Made by a program: the position numbers and the translations under genes. Shown here piece by piece: positions 43,058 through 56,331 of a stretch of DNA of 64,000 nucleotides. The first letter of the stretch is position 1, and every line of letters starts with the position of its first letter. Source of the DNA: Aedes albopictus (lineage: Eukaryota > Arthropoda > Insecta > Diptera > Culicidae); contig NC_085137.1 of NCBI RefSeq assembly GCF_035046485.1, forward strand, positions 500,422,536 through 500,486,535, read 5' to 3'. The notes under the pieces were generated by a model. That model searched no databases and was not told where the DNA came from. It worked only from the letters and a program-made list of their open reading frames with translations.

Positions 43058-43827
43058 TAGGGATGTAGTACCGGTAGTACCGGTACCGAAAATCCCGGTA
43101 TTACCGATCAATTTTTGGTACCGAAATACCGGTACTGACTGAGCCTTGGTACCGGTACTTTCGGTACTGGGAAATCTCTCCCGAAGTATTGAAATCCGGT
43201 CATTAGTATAGTTTATATGCAATAGAAATAAACGAAAACATGTAAATCCAAGTACTATGATAAACAAACGTTTCATACAATAAACCTTTCTGAAAATCCA
43301 TGATAATCATAGCAATAATTTGTTCATTGAATGTCGAATGTTGGAAATGGATTTACTAGCTTTGAATTGATTTTGTTAGATTTTGGTTTCATGTTTTTCT
43401 TCAGTTTTTAAGAAGGAATAAGGGAAAAATCAGTTCGATACTCTTCTTTCTATACATAGTAGCTATCTATCTGATTTTGCTATATATAAGGTTGTTCCTG
43501 TTTTTTTAGACTGGTTAAGATACTGCCTGTGAAACTGGTCAGAAGCTTAACAATAGCTCTAAAAACAGTTTCATACAACTTCTTCTATATTTTTATCTAT
43601 TTATATTTTTGTTCTATTTCTAATTTTATGGTTTGGTTTTATGTCATCCCTGAAAACCGGAATTCACAAAAGTCTGGTAAATGGCAGATTTTATTGTTCA
43701 AGATAGATAACTCTTCATTCCAGTGAAAAATTTTCCAGTACCGGTATTTTACCGGTATTACCGGTACTGTGAGCCTCAGTACCGAAATACCGGTACTCAC
43801 CAAAAGTGGTCGGTACTGCGACCCCTA
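43058..43827. mobile_element. hAT element with TACCGGTA-rich ends
   Basis: Ends TAGGGATGTAGTACCGGTAG and, on the minus strand, TAGGGGTCGCAGTACCGACC. Perfect 8-bp duplication GTTAGAAC at 43050-43057 and 43828-43835. Subterminal TACCGGTA palindromes recur many times. No transposase frame. Confidence 0.9.
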
Positions 43828-43835
43828 GTTAGAAC

Positions 43836-44559
43836 TGAAGTATTTATATCCAAATCAATAAATATATTTGACGAAGCCCTAACAAAACGTGTGATGAAAT
43901 CTTTCTTGGAAATTTCTAAAAGATTTCAAAAACTTACGAACAAAATTTTGATTTTTTTTTGCCAATTTGATATTTTTATAAATTTCAGCATTAGTATTCG
44001 TCAAATATTGGGCTAAAATTTCTTTACGATTTGCGTCAGAGTTAACCAGACGGGTTCTACCGAAACTTTTCCATTTATTGCCCTGTAAAATGTTCAATAA
44101 TTGTTTAATAAAGACTTTATATATATAATAAGACTTAGTGTAACGACAACCAAACAAAAAATTACACCACGTGTTTTGCTAAAATCACTCTCAAGAATTT
44201 ACTAGGAAACAACTCAGAAAGCTTCGTTCTGAAATCGACGATTGTTTTTTCAAATTGAACACTTCAACCATTCTGGAACAAATATCTGTACTGTTTCTTA
44301 TGGTATAATAACGGCATTGTTTTCTCGATGAATACAACCCAAAATACGGAACACCAAATTCAGTATGACTGCATACTACGTTGAACATAGAAGTTCATTT
44401 CAAGCTTGCCAACCAAAACTTAACCAATATCGATTGACAATGCAGAGAATCACCTCAAATTACCAAAAGAACAAAAGAATCCAACCTAAAATCAACCTGA
44501 GCACACAGGACGAACGGAGCTGCAGACAGCGAACCAACGAAACCAAGCCATGAAAATCA
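43836..44559. other. No recognised feature
   Basis: AT-rich; small overlapping ORFs only. Confidence 0.3.
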
Positions 44560-45650
44560 CTGCATCGGTTTTACCGGAATACACGCTCGTTCCGTCCTTC
44601 GTCGACGTCGACGACGACGCCAGTGGCAAAAAGCGAAACCACCACCCCAAAGTTAAAATCCCCACTTAGCCACCCTTTGCCACCCATCCCCCCTCCGGCT
44701 TTTTGTATCACATTTTCCTACATACCTACAGCCCTCGATTCCACCCAGAATCCCATACACACAGACACACCATACACGTACCCGACCGACTCTACATAAA
44801 ACGCGTCATTGCGTCACGATTTTTTCCCAGAATGAAGAAATCGCGCGCTCTCATCGGGAAAACTCGGAACTCATTTCCCACCCCATGCCAATACGCGCCT
44901 TCTCTTGCTCTCACATTCTCTCGCAACACCGCTCTTCTCTCACGATGGCACGTTCTCTCCCATACTACACACAACCCGCTCTTTCTCTCTCGCTCACGAA
45001 TTCGCACTATCCCTCATTCATTTCATCCACCCATCCCATCTCCTTCGAGATCCCCTTGGCGGTGGTAAAATTCATCGGAACTGAGACACTCTTCCGTTTC
45101 CTCCGTTCGCCACGCGCTGATTCTTCTTCAACCCCCTCCGTAGGCGTCGTCGTCGTCGTAATCTATCCCTAGTCCCAACAACGCCTTGTAGGGGCACACC
45201 AGAACCTCAACAACGCCGTTCACACAGTTCTTCTTCATTATAGTACAACGTGCCAGTAGTCGTCGTCACTCGAGTGATGCACTGACATAAGGACGCAGGA
45301 AGCGACCGACGACGACGTCGTGAAATTAACGAACGAACGAAACAGAAGCGCAAAATAGGCCATCCTGCCGCCGCCAGTAACCAACCGCTAAGCCGTGCCA
45401 ACCGCCGTTGCAGACAAGATTCACAGGTTCGACACTGACTGCTGCAGATGAGTGCAGGCAGGCAGATTTATCGTCATCGTCGACGTCGACGCCGTATTCA
45501 CCCCATCATCATCTGATTCTCGCTGCTGGCTACTCCATGTGATACGTTGGACGACTGGATTCGGGTGGGGTCAGGTTTCGCTTTTGGGGCAGAACTAAAG
45601 GGCGGTTGCAATTAGTTTCGAGAAAAAAAGAACAACGAGTGTGGAACGAT
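44560..45650. promoter_or_regulatory. Promoter- or 5'UTR-like island
   Basis: Non-repetitive and CpG-containing, with GTCGACGTCGACGACGACG triplets and many CTCTC words (GAGAG on the minus strand) at 44830-45050, plus GTCGTCGTC runs near 45140 and 45310. This resembles 5' leaders of neuronal mosquito genes and GAGA-factor promoters. The strand and the gene are unknown; no splice site or coding start is convincing. Confidence 0.35.
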
Positions 45651-45689
45651 TTCCTTGATGCTGTGCACAATCAATTGCGAGATTTTCAT

Positions 45690-48285
45690 GATCTTTACGA
45701 GTTCCTTCGGGAATTCCTCCAGGAGAACCTCCAGTGATTCTTCCCGTTTCTCCGAGAATTCTTCCAGGAGTTCCTCCAGAAATTCTTCCAGTAGTTCGTC
45801 CGGGAATTCTTATAGAGGTTCCTACGCTAATTCCTCTGGGAATTCTTCCAGAAGTTTCTCCGCGAATTCCTACAGTAATTCCTTTAGGAATTCTTTCGGG
45901 AGTTCCTCCGGGAATTCTTCTAGGACTTCCTCCGGGAAATCCTCCAGAAGATCCTCCGGGAATTCTTCCAGTAGTTTATCAGAGAATTCTTCCCGGAGTT
46001 CGTCCAGGAATATTCCCAGGATTTCATCCGGCAATTGTTTCAGGAGTTCCTCCAGAGATTTTTTTCAAGAGTTCCCCTTCCTTTTTCAGGGAGTTCTTCC
46101 GGGAATTCTTCAAGGAGTTCCTCCGAAATTTTTTCCAGTAGTTCGTCCGGGAATCCTTAAAGAGGTTCCAACGCTCATTCCTCTGAGAATTGTTCCAGAA
46201 GTTTCTCCGCGAATTCCTACAGTAATTCCTTTAAGAATTCTTTCAGTAGTTCCTCCGCAATTCTTCCAGTAGTTTCTCAGAGAATTCTTCCAGGAGTTCG
46301 TCCAGGAATATTCCCAGGATTTCATCCGGCAATTGTTTTAGGAATTCCTCCAGAGATTCTTTCAAGAGTTCCTCTTCCTCCTTCCAGGAGTTCTTCCGGG
46401 AATTCTTCAAGGAGTTCCTCCGGGAATTCCTCCAGCAGATCCTCCGGGGATTCTTCCAGGAATTCCTCCAGGGATTCTTTCAAGAGTTTCTCTTGAATTC
46501 TCCGGGAATTCTTCCAAGTGTTGCTCCGGGAATTCTGCCAAGTATTCCTCCGAGAATTCTTCTAGGCGCTCCTCCCAGGAGTTCATCCGGGAATTATTCC
46601 GGAAGTTCCTCCGGGAATTTTTCAGGAGTTCCTCCGAGAAATCTTCTAGGAGTTCCTCCGGGAATTGCTCCAGGAGATCCTCCGGGAATTCTTCCAGGAG
46701 TTCCTCCAGAGATTCTTTCAAGAGTTCGTCTGGGAATTCTTACAGGAGTTCCTCCGCTAATTCCTCTGGAAATTGTTCCAAGAGTTCCTCCGCGAATTCC
46801 TCCAGGATCTCCTTTGGAAGTTCTTTTAGGAGTTCCTCTGCAAATTCCTTCAGTAGTTCTTTTAAGAATTCTTCCAGGAGTTCCTTCGGGAATTCTTACA
46901 AGTGTTCCTCCGAGAATTCTTCTAGGAACTCCTCCGTAAATATTCCCAGAAGGTCAACCGGGAATAATGCCCTCCGGAAGTTCCTCCGAGAATTTTTCAG
47001 GAGTTCCTCCGGGAATTCTTCTAGGAGTTCCTCCGGGGATTCCACCAGGAGATCCTCCGGGATTCTTCCAGTAATTTCTCCTAGAATTTTTCCAGGAGTT
47101 CGTCCGGGAATACCTCCAGGATTTCCTCCGACAATTCTTTCAATGAGTTCCCTCAAAGATTCTTTCAAGAGTTCCTCTGGAAATTCTTACAGGAGTTCCT
47201 CCAAGAATTTGTCCAAGAGTTCCACTGCGAATTCTAACAGGAGTTCCTCTGGGAATTCATCTAGGAGTTCCCACGCGAATTACTTCAGAAGTTTTTCCGG
47301 GGATTCTTTCGGGCGTTCCTCCAGGAGTTCTTTTAGCAGTTGCTCCTGGAATTCCTCCGGGAGATCCTCCGGGGATTCTTCCAGATTCTCCGAGAATTCT
47401 TCCAGGAGTTCCTCCGGGAATTCTTCCAATAGTTCGTTCGGGAATTCTTCTAGAAGTTCCTCCTCTAATTTCTCTGGGAATTGTTCCAGGAGTTTTTCCA
47501 CGCATTTCTCCAGTAGTCCCTTTATGAATTCTTTCAGGAGTTCCTCCGGGTATTCTACCAAGTGTTGCTCCGGGAATTTTCCCAAGTGTTCCTCCGAGAA
47601 TTCTTCTGGAAACTCCTCCGTAAGTACTCCCAGAAGTTTCTTCTGGAATTTTTCTAGGAGATCCTTAGGGAATTCTTCTGGGAATTCCTCCGGGAATTCC
47701 TCCAGGGATTCTTCCAGTAGTTTCTCCGAGAATTCTTCTAGGAGCTCATCCACCAATACTTCCATGATTCTTTCAAGAGTTTCTCTGGGAATCCTTATAG
47801 GAATTCCTCCCAGAATTCGCCCACGAGTTCCTCTAAGAATTCTTCTAAGAGGTCCTTTAGGAATTCCTCCAGGAGATCCTCCGGGATCATTCCAGGAGTT
47901 CATCTGGGAATACTTCCAGGATTTCCTCCGGCAACTCTTCCAGGAGTTCCTCCAGAGATTCTTTCAAGAGTTCCTCCCTGGGTTTCCTAAAAGTTCCTCT
48001 CAGAATTTGTCCAAAAGTTCCTCCACGAATTCTTCCTGGAGTTCCTCTGGGCATTCATCTAGGAGTTCCCCAGCGATTTACTCCAGGAGTTGCTCTGGGG
48101 ATTCTTCTAGGAGTTCCTCCAAGAATCCTTTTAGGAGTTTCTCCGAGAATTCTTCCAGGAGATCCTCCAGGTATTCTTCCAGTAGTTTCTCCGAGAATTC
48201 TTCTAAGAGTATCTCTGGAAATTTTTCAGGAAGCTCTTCCGGGAATTCTTCCGGGAGTTTCTCCAGAAAGTCCGGATTTTTTTTT
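45690..48285. repeat. 24-bp GGGAATTCTTCCAGGAGTTC minisatellite
   Basis: About 108 imperfect copies of a 24-bp unit with a central GAATTC. Because 24 is divisible by 3, each frame gives an 8-residue repeat: SGNSSRSS, PGILPGVP-like and REFFQEFL-like. The 381-aa (47143-48288) and 205-aa (45655-46272) frames are satellite products, not a real gene. Confidence 0.9.
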
Positions 48286-48720
48286 TAAGAATTCCCGGAC
48301 GAACTTCTGGAAGAACTTCCGGAAAAATTTCTGAATTCTGGAAGAATCCCCGAAGGAACTTTTGTAATAATCTCCGAAAAAAAAACTTCTGGAAGAATTC
48401 CGAGGGAACTTCTGGAAAAATTCCTGGAAGAACATCTGGAAGAATTCCCGGAGGAACTTCTGAATGAATTCAAGGAGGAACTGCTGGAGGAATTCCCGGT
48501 GGAACTTCTTTAAAAAAATCCCAACAGGAACTCGAGGAAAAATCCTCGAAAGAATTCTTCAAAAGGGATTCTTGAAGAAAATCTCTAGGTAAAACTCCCG
48601 AAAATAATCCTCAATCCAAACTCTGTAACAGAAATTTCCCAGAAAACTAATATGGAGAAAAACCAGCAAAAGGAACTGCTCGAGATAAATTTTCAGATAA
48701 AATTTCTGGAAAAAAAAAAG
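48286..48720. repeat. Reverse-oriented 24-bp minisatellite
   Basis: After a T-run at 48277-48286, units appear as the complement (GGAGGAACTTCTGGAAGAAT), so the array turns back on itself. Copies decay rightward. Confidence 0.8.
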
Positions 48721-50639
48721 CCATGGAAATAAAACTTTGGAGAAAAAACTCCTTAGGAGAAAGTTCCGCGAACAAATTGCCGATAGCTCCTGTAGAAGCA
48801 TTGCTAGAAAGGTCTAGAAAGGTCCGTCGTATGAGTCCCGGTGCTTGCTTATCAATTTAGAAACTCTTAAGAAGAGAAGGGAAATTGCTTGTATAGCTCA
48901 TGTAAATGTAAATGTACATGTAAATCGGAAGACATATTAGCGAGCCTAAATTTGTGTCCTCCAATTTGCTCTTTTAGAGCACGTTACATATTTCAGCTAA
49001 AAATCGGTACGAGCTTCATATGCTATAAACGGACCAATGAGCTCAATAATGAATATTTATAACAAATAGTGCTTTGACTATGTCAAGACCACTACTAAGA
49101 AAGGTATATCTAACGACACATAAAAGACTATTTAACTATCAATATTAATACCTGATAATTTATACAACAAACGTGTTGTCTACAATGGTTGACTAAATAA
49201 ATAAATAAATAAGAAATATTATCTTATAAAAAAACTAATCAAGAAACTCTTTATTAGCAGACTCCCAGACGGAAGCTTCAAAAAATCCAAAGGATGAGCA
49301 ACCGAAGGCAGCCAAACATTATACATATTGAGTATTCGATAATTTCAACAGCCTAATCAAAATCACATTGCTTTGGGGATTTTCAACTTGTGGATAACTG
49401 GAAAGTATAATTTTTCTTGTTAATTTTACAACATTCGTTTACTTTTAGCAAGATCGTGGGCCAAACAATAATTAGGAAGGAAGAGGTGATCACTTTCTAT
49501 TCTCCTTCCATGCTGTGAACTGTGGTGGAAGGCACAGCAAATCGCTTCTCAGTGAAAATTAGAGATATTGGTACATCTAGAGGAATTTCTATACCTGGAG
49601 AAGTTCCACATGTATCCTAGAAGAATTGCCGATGAAACTTCAGAAAGAGCGACAGTTGAAACTCCTGGAAGAATTCACGGCGGAGCTCCTAGTGAAACTC
49701 ATGAAGAAACTTTCTGTGAAGTTCCGGTGAAACTCATACAAGAACTCTTGTAAGAATCATCAGTGGAACTTTATTACGGAAACTTATTTCCGTGTACACA
49801 CTTTTCATATTTCATATTTATACTACAGAACAAACGAACTATCTTATTCGTTTACATCACTCACAGTACGAACAAAATCTGTGAATTTATGACGAACTGA
49901 ATGTAACAAATTGACCTCCATCGTGTTCGACAGAAACTATGTGTGATCTTAAAATTACACTGCTGATTGATGAGAAAAGTGCAAATTATAGCTCCGACTT
50001 TTCAGAGAAACTTAAAAAAAACGACACGAGAATCGATCTAAGATCTTCCGAGTGAGAGTCCACGCACAACCCCTCTAAGCTGATAAACATCCTCCAATAT
50101 AAACGAACAAACTGTTGTACCGCTTCGGCTTCTGAGAGAGAGAGAGCCGTCTCCGCAACGAGGCAAACGAAATCACATTCCGATTGGCTGACGACTGAGC
50201 GTGACTGTCCTCGTTTACGTTACTGCATGTAAATTTCAAGCGAATATGTCTGAAAACCTGTAAACAAGACGCATGATTGGTCGATTTCTTAGCGAACTGT
50301 ATCATCTCACGACAAATGGCAGTAATTTTCAAGTTTCTGCTATAATTTTCAGTCGATCTTACATGTTGTTTAATTATCTTCATTTCTTTCTGTGCTTGAG
50401 AAACATTCCCAAGTAACATTGTTTAGTCAAATGGACGAGAAAAAGTACTTAGAACCATCATAGAACCAAAATAAAACGCATAAGGCTTTATGATGGTTTC
50501 AAAAACCTCTACAAGACTAATTAGCCATCAAAATGTTACTTGGGTTGTTTGAAAATAAAATAACATTTCCATGCCCAATTCATACGGTTGAAGATACAAA
50601 CTAGTATCGATTATAAAGGTCAATTACTAAAAACTCTAG
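48721..50639. other. Mixed AT-rich DNA
   Basis: Scattered decayed 24-bp units at 49560-49770, an (AAAT)n run at 49193-49212 that may be a LINE tail, and a small MITE at about 50411-50544 with CCCAAGTAACATT ends. No gene found. Confidence 0.4.
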
Positions 50640-50740
50640 ATTTTTAGCTTAAACTTGAAAGACCGCCCGTAGATGCTACTCCAGTATCGCCAGACCAGCT
50701 ACACTCAGGTATCTTCAGTGTGCTAGCGTTGGTGATCTGC
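50640..50740 (-). mobile_element. Retroposon 3' end, second copy
   Basis: Shares GACCGCCCGT and GATGCTACTCCAGTATCGCC with 41815-41845; decayed CAAGCT-like tail. Confidence 0.5.
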
Positions 50741-50789
50741 TAAAGGTTGGATAACACTTACATACAGGAATAAAGTATATTTACTCCAT

Positions 50790-52600
50790 TGAAGTCCATA
50801 GCCTGTCCTCAGCAATTCCTACTTCTATCTACCTTTGGAACACGTCGATCTACAAGCAACCTTATAGAAGATCGGATAATAAACCCCGGAGTGTTCTTTG
50901 ATCATTGGCTGACAGGGAAGAACGAAGTTTCTGCAAAACTAAGCGTCTGTTCTCGATGTCAGGAATGGCTCACAACAGCGTATGTTAACCGTGACCACGT
51001 TAGGTGCTGTAGGTAGATTGACGCCTGAGTGCAAGTGAAGGACTCCAAGCTCAACTTGCAACATAGTCCGTTGGATAGTTAGGAAACTGGTTTGGTGAGC
51101 AGCACTGCAAGTTACGCATCCAAAACAATTTCAACGGAAGTCAGCAAACAGAGTGATACGAATCGAGACCAATGGCAACGAATCCAGCGACGATAAAGGA
51201 CTTGCCATTGCATCAATGAAAGCTCAGTATGTGGAGCCGTCGATCTTTCTAGTTTGTTGGGAACACTAGCATATCCGTGATCTACTGAAGAATTTGGAAT
51301 CGGAGCGCTGAAGGAGGTGCGTTTGAAAACGATGGGCACGATAAATGCTAGGCAATACGTAATTCAGATCCCTTTAAGGACAGACTTGTTAGAATCCCAA
51401 AATGGCCACCACAATGGCCGACTTTGCCACCTACTCACGATTTTGAGCGCACAAATCTCTTCATAAACCAAATCAGCGCACCTGAGCTTCTTATTTTAAA
51501 ACTTATTACAAGTGAGCAAGAACAGAATAATGATATGCACTATTGATTGAAACTTGCTTCTTGAGATTTGTGCTTCTGAAGTTTTGATGCACTGTTGGAG
51601 CGGGATTTCAAGACGTTTGTCCTTAAGATCACTAGCCTCTTCCCAGTAACTCCTATCCCTATCTCCCCGTGCTACCGGTCGAAAACTGGAAGCAGCCGAC
51701 ACGACCATAGGGTACGCAGAAAAGAGTCGACGAAACGAATCGTTGGACGAGGAGTGCAAAGCGATTTTGGAGGCGAAGAACGCAGCGAATCCAAGGAATC
51801 CAGAAGAACGTGGAACGTTATAAACAGCAGCAAAACAGAAGACCCACTTTTTTCCTGAAAAAAAAAAATGCTACTTAGGAGACGCGAAGAGCGAGGAAAT
51901 GGAACTACAGTACCGTTGCCCAGGAAAACGAGCTCAGAAAATCTGCAGAAATTAAAATGGGAGCCACCGCTTCCCATGACAAAACGCACTATCAAGTCCC
52001 ACGAAGTTCAGATAAAGTTCCGTATGGAACTTTCTGCCTACTCAAAGGCTTTAAATGAGCCTTGCTGGAATGTCACATATAAGTTGCTTAAGAGGCTCAT
52101 TGTTAGCCTCTTAAGCAGCTTGAACCTTATTGGTATGTACTTTCATCAGAAGCTGCTTAACAGGCTATCCGATTTCCTCATGTGAACAGTTCAGTTATCT
52201 TCAAGTTACTTAAAAATGATACTGAGACCCTTTAACACGTAGCTAAGCAAATAAAGTGCCCTAAGAGAGCTTCTGGTTACTTGGGTAGGTGATCGAAAGC
52301 TGATAGTAGCATTCCTATCAGCAGCTCAATAACGAAAAGAAAGAAATGCTCCATTTCAAGCACTGAGGGAAGTTAAGGTGTCATTCACCAGCTCAAACCC
52401 AAAAGCAGCTGATAAGGATGGTATCGCAGCCGAACTCATCAAGATGGACCAAGAAAAAAGATAGTTAGGATCTGGAAAACCGAACAATTATCTTCCGTCG
52501 TCTGTCACATAAAACGAATGGATTCGTCGAAAACTTTCAAGCTGGCTTCATCGACGGACGAAAACCTTAGAGTAATCTGTACCTTAATGTATGAAACTAA
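50790..52600 (+). pseudogene. RTE-like LINE pseudogene
   Basis: Plus-strand fragments, in order: DEECKAILEAKNAANPRNPE near 51745-51800 (region between endonuclease and RT); NPKAADKDGIAAELIKM near 52400 (start of RT); and TNGFVENFQAGFIDGRKP near 52515 (RT motif F-QxGFxxGR). Stops and frameshifts separate them. A hairpin-bearing MITE (GCTTAAGAGGCT and inverse, 52083-52121) sits inside. Confidence 0.6.
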
Positions 52601-53332
52601 CAAATAATGCCTTTTGTGTGTAAATAGGTACCTGAGCTATCTATCAAATACTTCTATGTTTTAGCGAATTCCCCGTTTTCATAGGGAAATTCCCATAATT
52701 CGTGTATTTATACATTTTAAGGTTATCTACAGCATTTCAAACTAGTGTCTAACTAGTTTATCAAACTTAAATATTTGAACCATACGAATGAGACATAAAG
52801 TTCTATCATTTATTGGATCACATTGAACAAACCCATTTAGAATATTGTTTACAGTGGAAATAAATTTGTCTAGTTCGCAAAGCCGAGCAAAAGCCGTCGA
52901 AACAGAATGAGAAAATTAATAAAATTGTAGCATTCTCAAATGACAAGAATCCAATAGCATTTTTTTCTATTCCGCAGATATAGAAATGTTATAATAATAT
53001 CACAGATGTGCAAATAAAGCCGACTGCGACTAGTCAGTTGAACGACAAACGTATACTTTAGTCTGAACGAAATCGGGATCGATATTCTAATTTTCGGCAG
53101 TCAATAAAGCTACTACGTTACAGAATACTCAGAAGTACAGCAGCGGTGGTCCTTCCAAGTATCAGTCATGGGAAACATGTGAAAAGCTCAATAAACGCCA
53201 TAGTCCTAACACGACCAAGCCAATTCATAGCTTCAAATAAATTCTACGAAACAGATGTTGTGATTGATTTGTTCGAAAGAACAGTTTCGTGTCAAAGCTA
53301 CAGCTTGTGTAAAGTTATTAAAAAGTTTCGAT
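52601..53332. other. No recognised feature
   Basis: AT-rich. AATAAAGC occurs at 53016 and 53104 in a stretch resembling an LTR tail, but no LTR pair is visible. Confidence 0.3.
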
Positions 53333-53333
53333 G

Positions 53334-53611
53334 CTATAGCACCGACGAACCGACGTGACAGTGGTGATTCAAAAGTGTCCCCCCTAAATTTAACGGTCTA
53401 CCAGCAAAGCGAGCGAACGCTTCTGTCAAATCAGCACAGGCGCGAACCTTTTCCTATATGAATACACGGGGGTTTGGAGTCAAGCTATCAAAACAACGCG
53501 AACCGCTATAGAGGAGGCGGTAGTGTTCAGCTATTTTTCATCATGGCGTCGGGGACAACAAATTTGAATTTATTTGTTCTAGCTGTCACGTCGGTTCGTC
53601 GGTGGCTATAG
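53334..53611. mobile_element. Palindromic MITE, CTATAG ends
   Basis: Ends CTATAGCACCGACGAACCGA and, on the minus strand, CTATAGCCACCGACGAACCG, sharing GACGTGACAG further in. The target duplication is ambiguous because the ends contain TATA. Confidence 0.7.
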
Positions 53612-53892
53612 TGTTCCTCTACAACAAAATGTTTGGTAACAACAAAGTTCTACTCTGTTGTCTACTCACAAATGAGACAATAGTTAAGAAATATGCATTT
53701 TTTGTCAAGTTTGTTGAAGATCTTTTTTTTACGATACTTAGTGAAACTTATGCGCCATAAGACATTACGGAGCCGAATTTATACAATTTGCTACAACTGG
53801 AACGTTATATTGAAGTTGAAATTGGAAGTTTTTGCCAAAAAGAGGGAGAATAAATCAAAATTTCAGAGATTTAGTTGGGACTCAAACATGTA

Positions 53893-54842
53893 AAGCCTGT
53901 ATCCGCAATAATCGGGACACAGAAATATAGCTGAAACTCTGCAATAGATAAATTAAAATTGCTCAAATTTGGCCTGATAATATCTTAAGATATGTTCATT
54001 TCACCTGCAAAATTTCATGTGAATCGGTGCAGTACTTTTTGTTGTAGCAATGAAACAGTTGAACGCACGCAATTGAATTTTGTACAGCCCTGGGTTTAGC
54101 TTGTCAGCACTGTAACTTTTGAATTTGATAAAGGAAATGGCTGAAACTTTGAACATAAACCTCTCAATCTACTTTACTTGCATAGGCAAAATTAAAAAAA
54201 AAAAATCGAAGCACTATTAACAATTTTATAGTCGAAACATTTAATGGGTCTGACCTTGATTTTAGCCCCTCAGACAACAATTAGCCAGCACCCCTTATTG
54301 TTTCGATTATATTGTTGAAAGTACTACACCAATAATCATCAAATTTTGCAGGCATAACACACACATAATCAACTACCTTCTGTGAAAATTTCATGAAAAT
54401 TGGCAGAGACATTCAAAAGTTATGAATGGGCAAACATCGCACATTAAAAACATGAAACATGTTCACTAACGCTAACCCCTATCAACAGCAGTAACTTTGA
54501 ATCCAATTGATGAAAGTTGATGAAATTTTGCAAGAAAGTGTCTCTATAAGTATCGTAACTGCTTCCGAAATTTCATAATTATCCTTACAGAAGTTTGAAT
54601 TGTAGCGTAAAAAAATCACTTGTTATGCGAATGAAAATTGATCATGATTGTACAAAATCATAAAAGCCACGTCTGTTTGTTTCTCATCCACAGTTAAAAG
54701 TAATGCATCGATTTTTATGAAATTTTGCACAAACAATAAACACACATTGAAAAGTTCTTAGTTAATTTTTGGCCAATTTTTATCGATTCAGTACAGAGTT
54801 ACTGCCGTTCTTATGTGTCCCGATTATTGCGGATACAGGCTT
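53893..54842. mobile_element. Mariner-like MITE, GTATCCGC ends
   Basis: 950 bp with near-perfect ends AAGCCTGTATCCGCAATAAT in both orientations and TA at 53891-53892 and 54843-54844. Interior AT-rich, no transposase. Confidence 0.85.
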
Positions 54843-55131
54843 TATACCACAATCCTTTCAAAATTGTTGTCAGAGCGTATTTTAACTTATCACTTGGTGC
54901 CACCTATTTCACGCACACCGAAATTTCTCGGTCTTCTACAAATCAATTCAGCTGAATCTGCTATGATGAGCTTATTTTCAGGGATTAAATACACGAAACA
55001 AGCTTTATTGAATGTAGAACAACCAAGAAATTGCAGCGGAGGTAAAGTGGTTATAGGAGTTCTGACATCCATTGGGTAGGGATGAAAATATTGAAAATAA
55101 CGTTTGCTAGCATAATAAGCATGGTTGTAAC

Positions 55132-55510
55132 CAGTGCTGAAAATGTCATTTCGACATATCTAAATTCAACCTCCTACAGCTCATTTTAGAAGCTTATCCT
55201 GAAAATATGGTATATGGAAAGCTCGTGCGGCTAGACCAGTTCTACTAGAAGAGAGAACTTACTAGAAAAACCTCTTTTTTTTCGAATATTTTAAGTAAAT
55301 GTCACGGACTACTTTCGAAAAATGCCAATTGATATTCGCCATGAATTAGCTGACATATTCGAAAAAGAGCGGTTTTTCCGTGACTTCCTTGTAGAACTAG
55401 TCTAGCTGCCCAAGTATTTCGAATACCATATTCTCAGTCTCAGCTAAAGCTTCTAAAATAAGCTGTAGGTGGTTGAATTTAGATATATTGTAATGACATT
55501 TTCAGCATTG
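55132..55510. mobile_element. Foldback hAT MITE, second family member
   Basis: Hairpin element homologous to 4429-4826. Ends CAGTGCTGAAAATG and CAATGCTGAAAATG (minus); perfect 8-bp duplication GTTGTAAC at 55124-55131 and 55511-55518. Confidence 0.85.
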
Positions 55511-55624
55511 GTTGTAACACTGATTTCTGTCGAAGAATATGAACCGTGGCTACTAAGTTGATTTTAATCAAAATAGAATCAGATGCATTTACACATGCAT
55601 AGACAAGTTCGCTTAAATCAGATA

Positions 55625-55810
55625 GGGGAACTTACGTATTTTCAGCCGTTTTGTTCTCTCCGTCATGAGGGATTTTTGAAACCTATTGAACTCAAAAGTG
55701 GCCACAAAGCATTCGAAGCTGAATTATACGACCAAGTTTCAGGCAATTTGGCTGATAAAAACCTCTCATGACGAAGAGAACCAACCTGTGGATAATACAC
55801 TTAGTCGCCC
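55625..55810. mobile_element. Small TA-flanked MITE
   Basis: Shares ACGTATTTTC and CTCATGACGAAGAG with 62179-62336; TA at 55623-55624 and 55811-55812. Confidence 0.55.
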
Positions 55811-55812
55811 TA

Positions 55813-56331
55813 CGTAGATGAATTGTTTCCAACGAGATAAACTAAAAAGAAGTAACAAAACGCTCATTTCGTACAGCACAGTAAGTTCAGAGACACCATA
55901 CCTACATATCAAACTCATGAGCTGCTCAGCCGAAATCGATTTGACATTTAATTATTACCCATCGTACCTAGCACAGAGCGCAGCAATACACGTAGATACG
56001 TAACCGGAACGAAACAACAAAGTTCAAAAAACAAAAACGTTCTCCTAATATGTACCGAAGAAATCACATCGAGGAAGGACACATTGATCAACTGAAACCG
56101 TATACAATATAATGAAGACACGTAGAGAGTGAGGTAGGGGGTTGGGGTTGGTTGGATTTCGGGGGATTTTCAGGGATTTTGTCGGAGGAGGAAATACGTG
56201 ACACTAGAGAAATGATCTCACGAAAAGAAAAAAGAAATCAAACAGGGGACAAACGAAACCAAAAACTTATGACAATTCAGCAACCAGTGATGGTGCCAAA
56301 GATTGAGAGAATGTAAAAAATGGATACATAC
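55813..56331 (-). other. Start of Syx1A intron 1
   Basis: On the minus strand GTATGT begins at 56331, directly after the coding exon. No further exon was found to the left in this window. Confidence 0.5.

Noticed and set aside
45655..48288. Ser-rich SGNSSRSS repeat protein
   Set aside because: Product of the 24-bp minisatellite; equally open in the other frames and on the other strand.
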